From an uncultured Lachnospiraceae bacterium (GTDB taxonomy: Bacteria > Bacillota > Clostridia > Lachnospirales > Lachnospiraceae): 13,293 bases of DNA. Shown in pieces: positions 6,953 through 12,024 of the stretch (the first letter of the stretch is position 1; each line of letters starts with the position of its first letter). A program made the position numbers and the translations under genes. The stretch lies in the NCBI GenBank assembly GCA_905209865.1, contig CAJLUP010000043.1, positions 1 to 13,293 of the forward strand. The letters run 5' to 3'. The notes under the pieces were generated by a model. It worked only from the letters and a program-made list of their open reading frames with translations. It did no database searches and was not told the DNA's origin.

Positions 6953-6983
6953 AACAAAAGCCCCAGACAAAAAGTCTGGGGCT
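6953..6983 (-). terminator. Strong hairpin between rpmA and obgE (terminator or attenuator)
   Basis: A perfect 10-bp stem AGCCCCAGAC/GTCTGGGGCT with a 5-base loop (6959-6968 with 6974-6983), followed on the minus strand by TTTTGTT. It stands about 56 bases after the L27 stop and 77 before the obgE start. It most likely ends part of the L21-L27 transcripts, so that the assembly GTPase and downstream genes are made at a lower level. Confidence 0.85.
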
Positions 6984-7039
6984 CATACTGCCTGTTATAC
7001 GAGTGAAAAGTTCCGGCAAGACTTTCTCGTCAAGTCTGA

Positions 7040-7324
7040 TTATTCAGCTACCGGATAGATAGAAACCTGTTTCTTATCTCTTCCTTTTCTTTCATATCTT
7101 ACTACGCCGTCTACGAGAGCGAACAGAGTATCATCTCCACCGCGTCCTACGTTCAGACCCGGATGGATCTTTGTTCCACGCTGTCTGTAAAGAATGTTTC
7201 CTGCTTTTACAAACTGTCCGTCTGCTCTTTTGGCGCCCAGTCTCTTAGACTCGGAATCACGTCCGTTCTTTGTAGAACCTACTCCTTTTTTATGAGCAAA
7301 AAACTGAAGATTCATTTTCATCAT
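7040..7324 (-). CDS. rpmA: 50S ribosomal protein L27 with cleavable N-terminal extension
   Basis: L27 sits near the peptidyl-transferase centre, where its N-terminus reaches toward the tRNA ends. The 94 residues begin MMKMNLQFFA and then HKKGVGSTKNGRDS. The NLQFFA stretch is the conserved Firmicutes extension cut by protease Prp after the A, leaving HKKGVG as the mature end. The core GTKIHPGLNVGRGGDDTLFA is standard. The start is ATG 7324 or 7321; the second would give the usual nine-residue extension. AGGAGGTG lies upstream within good reach of both. prp ends 5 bases upstream, so substrate and protease are adjacent. Confidence 0.98.
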   Translation of the reverse strand: MMKMNLQFFAHKKGVGSTKNGRDSESKRLGAKRADGQFVKAGNILYRQRGTKIHPGLNVGRGGDDTLFALVDGVVRYERKGRDKKQVSIYPVAE

Positions 7325-7329
7325 GGTAC

Positions 7330-7662
7330 TTACACCTCCTTGAAAATAATGTCAATGCATGATTCATATTCTTCGTTGTCTTCTATGCTTTCCAGACCAA
7401 GAATCATAGATTCCAACAATAGTGCGGCATCATGCGACGGATGGCTTTTAAATCGAAATTCAATACTTCCGCTGCTTTCATCTGAAATACAGCTTGTTTC
7501 ATCATCCGTAAAACGCTCGATTGAATTCAGCGTATTAATGACAAATACCGAAACTGCCGCGCATACGATATCTTTTCCGGGATCGTCGTATCCGGCATGT
7601 CCTGATATATCAAAACCTGTATATTCATGCCGCTTCGTCTTATAAATGGTTACCTCAATCAT
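7330..7662 (-). CDS. prp: Ribosomal-processing cysteine protease Prp
   Basis: Cysteine protease that removes the N-terminal extension of L27, a step needed for functional ribosomes in Firmicutes. The 110 residues carry the active-site pattern GHAGY with H22 and DIVCAAVS with C34, spaced as in the family. An acidic C-terminal half follows. It lies between rplU (11-base gap) and rpmA (5-base gap), the standard position. The start at 7662 has no good Shine-Dalgarno (only AATAAG-like bases), unlike both neighbours, so it probably depends on coupling to L21 translation and is made at low level, fitting for an enzyme beside two structural proteins (inference). Confidence 0.95.
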   Translation of the reverse strand: MIEVTIYKTKRHEYTGFDISGHAGYDDPGKDIVCAAVSVFVINTLNSIERFTDDETSCISDESSGSIEFRFKSHPSHDAALLLESMILGLESIEDNEEYESCIDIIFKEV

Positions 7663-7673
7663 AACAAAACTTA

Positions 7674-7982
7674 TTATGCGTTGATCTTGTCGATCTTAAC
7701 AGCTGTGTACTGCTGTCTATGTCCGTTTTTCTTGTGGTATCCTGTTTTTCTCTTATACTTGTAAACGACAACTTTTTTTGCTTTTCCGTCGCCGATCACA
7801 GATGCTGTAACCGTAGCACCTTCTACTGTCGGATTTCCTACGACGAGCTTATCGCTGTTCACTGCGAGCACCTGGTCAAATGTATAAGTTTCTCCGGCCT
7901 CAACACCAAGTTTTTCCACTTTAATGATATCGCCTTCAGCTACTTTGTACTGTTTACCACCTGTTGCTATAATCGCGTACAT
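7674..7982 (-). CDS. rplU: 50S ribosomal protein L21
   Basis: Large-subunit protein that binds 23S rRNA. The 102 residues starting MYAIIATGGKQYKV show the L21 signature, continuing through GDIIKVEKL to the basic end YKYKRKTGYHKKNGHRQQYT. The ATG at 7982 is preceded by AGGAGGTGCT; the longer frame to 8012 covers the ribosome site and is rejected. First gene of the rplU-prp-rpmA-obgE-yhbY-nadD-yqeK-rsfS operon, behind its own promoter and a leader of about 75 bases that could hold an L21 autoregulatory structure. Confidence 0.98.
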   Translation of the reverse strand: MYAIIATGGKQYKVAEGDIIKVEKLGVEAGETYTFDQVLAVNSDKLVVGNPTVEGATVTASVIGDGKAKKVVVYKYKRKTGYHKKNGHRQQYTAVKIDKINA

Positions 7983-8057
7983 ATAGCACCTCCTATTATC
8001 ATTACTCGCCAATTACGGTGTCTGTTTCCAGAACTTAAACCTCATTGTGCGGCATAC
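7983..8057 (-). promoter_or_regulatory. rplU 5' leader, candidate L21 leader RNA
   Basis: About 75 transcribed bases before rplU. A small hairpin TCTG-GAAA-CAGA (GNRA-type tetraloop) lies in the middle, with complementary GCC and GGC segments flanking it, and the leader ends in AGGAGGTG. L21 leaders that bind the protein product are known in Firmicutes (Rfam L21_leader), but I could not check the match to that consensus. Confidence 0.45.
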
Positions 8058-8063
8058 TATTAG

Positions 8064-8093
8064 AATATAACATACTCATTCCGTATAAGTCAA
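8064..8093 (-). promoter_or_regulatory. Promoter of the rplU operon
   Basis: On the minus strand, -35 TTGACT (8088-8093, 5 of 6), an 18-base spacer ending TGT, and extended -10 TATATT (8064-8069). The -35 overlaps the stop codon of the CBS gene, so the ribosomal operon starts immediately after it. No terminator separates the two. Confidence 0.75.
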
Positions 8094-8509
8094 TAGCCTT
8101 CCGGGAAATTTTTCAATTTTTCGTAACAGTATTCCATAATACTCTTTCTTGTAACAATTCCGATAAATTTCCTTTGGTCATCTACAACCGGAACAAAATT
8201 CTGATTCATGGCTTTTTGTAAAAGATCTTCCATATCTGAGTTGATAGATACTGCCACATAATCTACTTTTCGCGGAAAATCCTGAATAAAAATATTTTCT
8301 GCTTCTTTTAAATTCAGATTCGTATATTTTTTGATTCCCCAAAGAAGATCTCCTTCTGTAATTGTTCCGACATATTCGCCGGCTTTATTCAACATCGGGA
8401 TGGAAGCGTATTTATGATATTCCATTGTTTCAAGAACTTGTCTTAATGTACCGTAATCATGAACATATGCCACTTCACTTTTGGGTATTAAAAAGAATAA
8501 GATATTCAT
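8090..8509 (-). CDS. Small CBS-pair protein
   Basis: A stand-alone pair of CBS domains, 139 residues. CBS1 spans about 5-60 (YASIPMLNKAGEYVGTITEGDLLW) and CBS2 about 83-130 (FVPVVDDQRKFIGIVTRKSIM). CBS pairs (Bateman modules) bind adenine nucleotides. Similar-sized proteins DarB/YkuL and CbpB of Firmicutes bind c-di-AMP, but whether this one does cannot be told from sequence alone. No catalytic domain. The start at 8509 is used because GGAAAGGGA sits at proper spacing; an in-frame ATG at 8533 has no site and lies within a hairpin. It follows lysC by about 100 bases without a terminator, so the two are probably co-transcribed, and a perfect 14-bp inverted repeat sits directly before its ribosome site. 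Confidence 0.88.
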   Translation of the reverse strand: MNILFFLIPKSEVAYVHDYGTLRQVLETMEYHKYASIPMLNKAGEYVGTITEGDLLWGIKKYTNLNLKEAENIFIQDFPRKVDYVAVSINSDMEDLLQKAMNQNFVPVVDDQRKFIGIVTRKSIMEYCYEKLKNFPEGY

Positions 8510-8528
8510 TGTACATTTTCCCTTTCCG

Positions 8529-8561
8529 CACATAAACGCATCAATATGATGCGTTTATGTG
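8529..8561 (-). repeat. Perfect 14-bp inverted repeat before the CBS gene
   Basis: CACATAAACGCATC (8529-8542) and its exact complement GATGCGTTTATGTG (8548-8561) are separated by 5 bases. In the minus-strand mRNA this forms a long hairpin that ends about two bases before the GGAAAGGGA ribosome site. No T run follows on either strand, so a standard terminator is unlikely. It could stabilise or process the lysC-CBS mRNA, control translation of the CBS gene, or be a DNA operator. Confidence 0.8.
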
Positions 8562-8612
8562 TATAGATCTTATGCATTTTACAAAAAATTCTTTTTTAAG
8601 ATGAACTTCGCT

Positions 8613-9932
8613 TTATATTTGTGTGAGAACAAAAATTTCGTACAGTGCGCGAATCGCATTTTTAAAGTCATCATGTCTGACACCGATAATAATATTCAGC
8701 TCACTTGATCCCTGATCGATCATCTTAACATTGATATGAGCATGCGCAAGCGCTGAGAAAATACGTCCTGCTGTTCCACGCGTTGATTTCATTCCCCTTC
8801 CGACCACTGCGATGAGCGCAAGATTCGACTCAAGTTCGATATGATCAGGATCTACCGCTTTATGGATATCAGATAAAATCTTCTGCTCTTTTTCTTCAAA
8901 CACATCTTTATTTACAAAAATTGACATTGTATCAATTCCCGAAGGCATATGTTCGATAGAAACGCCATTATCTTCAAAAACCTGCAGTACCTTTCGGCAA
9001 AATCCGACTTCTGAGTTCATCATTGCCTTTTCAACTGTAATTGCTACAAATCCGTCAGTTCCGGCAATTCCTGTAATCGTATATTTCGGCTGGCGGCAAG
9101 TTCCTTCAACGATCAAAGTTCCTTTATCCCGCGGTGCGTTTGTATTTCGGATATTAATCGGAATTCCGGCTTTTCTTACAGGGAAAATCGCATCTTCATG
9201 AAGAACGCTCGCTCCCATATAAGAAAGTTCGCGAAGTTCTTTATATGTGATTGTTTCAATCGCCTTCGGATTTTTCACAATACGGGGATCTGCGATCAAA
9301 AATCCGGAAACATCTGTCCAGTTCTCATACAAATCTGCATGAACAGCCAACGCAACAAGAGAACCCGTAATATCAGATCCGCCTCTTGAGAACGTCACAA
9401 CTGTTCCGTCTTCTTTTGCTCCGTAAAAACCGGGAATTACAGCTGCCTTGCAGTCCTGAAGACGGGCGGCTAACAGTGTGTTCGTAACTTCGTCATTAAA
9501 AGAGCCATCTTCGTTAAAACGTACGACTTCGGCAGCATCTACAAATTCGAAACCAAGATAAGCAGCCATAATTTTACCGTTTAAACATTCACCTCTGGAT
9601 GCAGCATAATCAGCACCTGCTTTATTACAGAAATTTTTCTTGATCTCAGCAAAATCAACATCCAATGAAAAATCAAGATTCAACCCATCAATAATCTCCT
9701 GATATCTTGCGTGGATATTGTCAAGCTGTTCTGTGAAATCTTCACCATTCGATGCGCTTTCATAACAAGCATAAAGCATATCTGTTACTTTTGTATCTTT
9801 TGGAAAACGTTTTCCCGGTGCAGACGGAACAACATACCGTCTTGTTTCATCTGCTGTAATGATTGCGCCTACTTTTTTAAACTGATCCGCATTTGCCAGA
9901 GAACTTCCTCCGAACTTAACTACTTTTTTCAC
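8613..9932 (-). CDS. lysC: Aspartate kinase with C-terminal ACT domains
   Basis: Phosphorylates aspartate to aspartyl-phosphate, the first step to lysine, threonine, methionine and diaminopimelate. The 439 residues show the kinase domain with VKFGGSS (5-11), RGECLNG (113-119) and SRGGSD (182-187). Two ACT regions follow, around 292-360 and 370-435 (LIAVVGRGMKSTRGTAGRIF), which usually mediate feedback inhibition. The arrangement is that of single-chain aspartate kinases without a homoserine dehydrogenase domain. Which amino acid inhibits it cannot be told. The start codon is GTG at 9932, with GGAGGA eight bases upstream. It has a strong promoter inside the end of the RNase gene and a leader of about 125 bases with a hairpin. 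The lysC symbol follows family usage; the isozyme class is uncertain. Confidence 0.95.
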   Translation of the reverse strand: MKKVVKFGGSSLANADQFKKVGAIITADETRRYVVPSAPGKRFPKDTKVTDMLYACYESASNGEDFTEQLDNIHARYQEIIDGLNLDFSLDVDFAEIKKNFCNKAGADYAASRGECLNGKIMAAYLGFEFVDAAEVVRFNEDGSFNDEVTNTLLAARLQDCKAAVIPGFYGAKEDGTVVTFSRGGSDITGSLVALAVHADLYENWTDVSGFLIADPRIVKNPKAIETITYKELRELSYMGASVLHEDAIFPVRKAGIPINIRNTNAPRDKGTLIVEGTCRQPKYTITGIAGTDGFVAITVEKAMMNSEVGFCRKVLQVFEDNGVSIEHMPSGIDTMSIFVNKDVFEEKEQKILSDIHKAVDPDHIELESNLALIAVVGRGMKSTRGTAGRIFSALAHAHINVKMIDQGSSELNIIIGVRHDDFKNAIRALYEIFVLTQI

Positions 9933-9953
9933 TCTTTCTTTCCTCCAAATGTA

Positions 9954-9989
9954 GAACTGATGCAGCGTCTGTGTCCGCTGCCTGACTTC
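9954..9989 (-). promoter_or_regulatory. Hairpin with symmetric internal loop in the lysC leader
   Basis: In the minus-strand RNA, GAA and UUC flank a 5-by-5 internal loop (GUCAG opposite AUCAG) below a 6-bp GCAGCG/CGCUGC stem with an 8-base loop. It lies within the leader, 8 bases before the ribosome site at 9941-9946. I see neither the lysine riboswitch nor a T-box specifier and antiterminator pattern. A regulatory role is possible but unproven. Confidence 0.4.
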
Positions 9990-10064
9990 ATCTATTCATT
10001 GTACTTCCTGCTGACGACAAAAAGTATCGTTATAAGCGTAATTTCAGAACGCTCTCGGTAAAGT

Positions 10065-10093
10065 ATTATAACGCCTTGATCTCTGATTGTAAA
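10065..10093 (-). promoter_or_regulatory. Promoter of lysC inside the RNase G gene end
   Basis: On the minus strand, -35 TTTACA (10088-10093, 5 of 6), a 17-base spacer, and a perfect -10 TATAAT (10065-10070). The -10 covers the stop codon of the upstream RNase gene. The predicted start near 10058 gives a leader of about 125 bases. The rest of the leader, 9990-10057, holds only short A/T-rich and weak inverted repeats. Confidence 0.75.
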
Positions 10094-11280
10094 TATTTTT
10101 CCTGTTCATAAAGTGGTTTTCTTACCTTTTTTCTTGTAATTTCTACAAGACCCAACATCGTCATATCAACCAAAGTTGTTGGAATGGGATCTTTCGACAA
10201 GAAATTTCGAAACTCTTTTAACAAAAGCTGCGTATCTTCTTCTGATTCGAGATTGACAAAATCAACGAGGATAATTCCAGAGAGATTTCGCAGACGGATC
10301 TGTTTTGCCGCTTCTTTTGCCGCTTCCAAATTGACTTTCAGCGCACCTGCTCCGCTTTGTGACTTTACTGCCATTTTCCCGGAATTGACATCGATTACTG
10401 TAAGAGCTTCTGTTGGCTGAATGATGAGATAGCCGCCGTTTTTCAGCCATACGAATTCTCTCAGCGCTTTTTCCAAAGCTGTTTCCGTAGAATACAATTT
10501 GCAAAGAGGGAAATCCGGATTATCATAAAGCCTGAGAAGCCCTGCTTTTTCCGGGAATTCCGCATAAAAGTATTCTTGTATTTCGGTATACAATTTTTCC
10601 CCTTCTACAATGATTTCTTCCATACCTTCCATATATACGTTCTTTAAATCAGAGATATACGCAGGAGGAGCTGATTTCAGGCATGAAAAGCAGACGCGGG
10701 ACAATGCGTTTTTTAAAAGACGTTCATATTCTTCTTTTAAATGTTCAATTTCTTCAACCACTTCTTCAAAAGGAGCATTTTTTGCATTTGTCCGTATGAT
10801 GATCCCAAAGTTGTCATTTTTCATATTTGCCAAACGCTCCTTGAATTCATCCCGAAGTGTGCGGGAAATTTTCGAGGACACGCCAATGCGGGTATTTCCG
10901 TGAGTTAATACGACATATCTTCCGGTAAAACTCAGTTTGGAAGTTACTGTAGGGGCTTTTGTTTTCACAGCTTCCCGACTGATCTGCACAACAAGTTCAT
11001 CCCCGATACAAAGTGACTTTTTCCCTGATTTATGTGTAAAATATGCATTTTCTGCATCTTTCAGATCAAAATAGCAATTTACGCCTTTTGCTACTTCTAT
11101 AAAGGCTGCGCCTATATTAGGAACAATATTTTGCACCTTTCCGATATAAATATCACCCAATTTTTGGGCAGAAGCCAGTTCTTCTTCTACACTGCTGTGT
11201 ATTTCAACAATGTCATCTTCTTCAATAAGATACGTTCGTATTTTGTTTTTATTTTTCTCTATCAGTATTTTTCGTTTCAA
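10066..11280 (-). CDS. rng: Ribonuclease E/G family endoribonuclease without zinc-link
   Basis: Endoribonuclease acting in rRNA processing and mRNA decay. The 404 residues show an S1 RNA-binding domain (about 38-115, GDIYIGKVQNIVPNIGAAFIE within it), then the catalytic DNase I-like domain with D297 in VIDVNSGK and D340 in ILVDFVNLE, aligning with the two magnesium-binding aspartates of E. coli RNase E (D303, D346). The protein ends soon after LVEITRKKVRKPLYEQ, where RNase E/G normally continues with the CPxCxGxG zinc-link that holds dimers together; no cysteine pair exists there. A CFSC pair at 197-200 lies elsewhere. The start is TTG at 11280, with GGGAAGGG six bases upstream. It follows the DUF2344 gene by 21 bases, the usual clostridial order. 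Confidence 0.92.
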   Translation of the reverse strand: MKRKILIEKNKNKIRTYLIEEDDIVEIHSSVEEELASAQKLGDIYIGKVQNIVPNIGAAFIEVAKGVNCYFDLKDAENAYFTHKSGKKSLCIGDELVVQISREAVKTKAPTVTSKLSFTGRYVVLTHGNTRIGVSSKISRTLRDEFKERLANMKNDNFGIIIRTNAKNAPFEEVVEEIEHLKEEYERLLKNALSRVCFSCLKSAPPAYISDLKNVYMEGMEEIIVEGEKLYTEIQEYFYAEFPEKAGLLRLYDNPDFPLCKLYSTETALEKALREFVWLKNGGYLIIQPTEALTVIDVNSGKMAVKSQSGAGALKVNLEAAKEAAKQIRLRNLSGIILVDFVNLESEEDTQLLLKEFRNFLSKDPIPTTLVDMTMLGLVEITRKKVRKPLYEQEKYLQSEIKAL

Positions 11281-11301
11281 GATGAACCCTTCCCTCTGTG
11301 A

Positions 11302-12024
11302 TTACAGTTCTGATACTGAGTCTGAGCGGATTTCTCTGCCCAAACTTTCAAGTGAAACTAAGTTTCTTTCTCCATTTTCGCCTTTGTTTGCATACATTTC
11401 AAGACGATGATAGGCGAAACGCACATCTTCTGAAATTTTTGCATAATCAGAAAATGTTTCCATTACAAGATCCGGCTTTAGATTTTCCGAACTGCCTGCT
11501 GCAAGAAGCAGGTAGATCTTATCTTCGCGTATTTCCCAAGCATCGATAAGAGAACGGATATCAACCATTCGCTCGCTGCGCTTTGTCTGTTTCATAACCT
11601 GAATCTTCGGCTGAGACATAAATTCTCCGAACTGTTTCTCCCAATCGGAAGGAAGTTCTCCTTTCCTGACAGAAACAAGATAATCAGCGCCTGCAAGAAT
11701 AGTCATTCCGGTTTGCTTTTTTTCTTCTGAGATTTGTCTGAAACTAACAACTTCAATTCCTTCTACGCAAGCTTCATTCATACGTTTTACCGCTGTTTGG
11801 CTGTCTATCGTCTCTGTCAGTTCAATGTCGAAATATTCTCCGTCGCTTGTCAGACCGATTCCAAGCGGACTTGCAAAGGACATGATCATATGGGGACTGT
11901 AACCGCCTGTAAAAGCAATCGGGATCTCTGCACGGCGCATTACTTTCTGAAAAAATCGCATGACATCAAGATGCCCGATAAAACGAAGCGCCCCATATTT
12001 TTTGAATTTAATTCTTACCTTCAT
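11302..12024 (-). CDS. DUF2344 / TIGR03936 family protein
   Basis: A 240-residue conserved protein of unknown function that accompanies, or is fused to, TIGR03960-type radical SAM proteins across Firmicutes and others. The opening KVRIKFKKYGALRFIGHLD and the following FFQKVMRRAEIPIAFTGGYSPHMIMSFASPLGIGLTSDGEY region (residues about 26-66, in parts) are family hallmarks. The ATG at 12024 follows GGAGGAGGTG and overlaps the end of the radical SAM gene by 17 bases, so the two are translationally coupled but not fused here. Cytosolic, no membrane segments. Its regular position before rng suggests a link to RNA or ribosome modification (inference). Confidence 0.92.
   Translation of the reverse strand: MKVRIKFKKYGALRFIGHLDVMRFFQKVMRRAEIPIAFTGGYSPHMIMSFASPLGIGLTSDGEYFDIELTETIDSQTAVKRMNEACVEGIEVVSFRQISEEKKQTGMTILAGADYLVSVRKGELPSDWEKQFGEFMSQPKIQVMKQTKRSERMVDIRSLIDAWEIREDKIYLLLAAGSSENLKPDLVMETFSDYAKISEDVRFAYHRLEMYANKGENGERNLVSLESLGREIRSDSVSEL

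Noticed and set aside
6877..6957. 27-residue N-terminal extension of ObgE
   Set aside because: It covers the good ribosome site before 6876, has none of its own and starts at the foot of the terminator hairpin.
7163..7645. 160-codon plus-strand open frame opposite rpmA and prp, and other long plus-strand frames
   Set aside because: They lie antisense to genes with clear family motifs, have no ribosome sites of note and no recognisable protein pattern.
8529..8561. Inverted repeat as the lysC terminator
   Set aside because: No T run on the minus strand after the stem; the sequence continues straight into the ribosome site of the CBS gene.
9933..10065. Lysine riboswitch or T-box before lysC
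   Set aside because: Neither the conserved lysine riboswitch core nor the T-box sequence and antiterminator can be seen, and the leader is short for both.
10029..10073. CGTTATAA/TTATAACG inverted repeat as the rng terminator
   Set aside because: The arms are A/T-rich, the loop is about 29 bases with only a weak inner stem, and the T run is not adjacent; one arm is simply the lysC -10 region.
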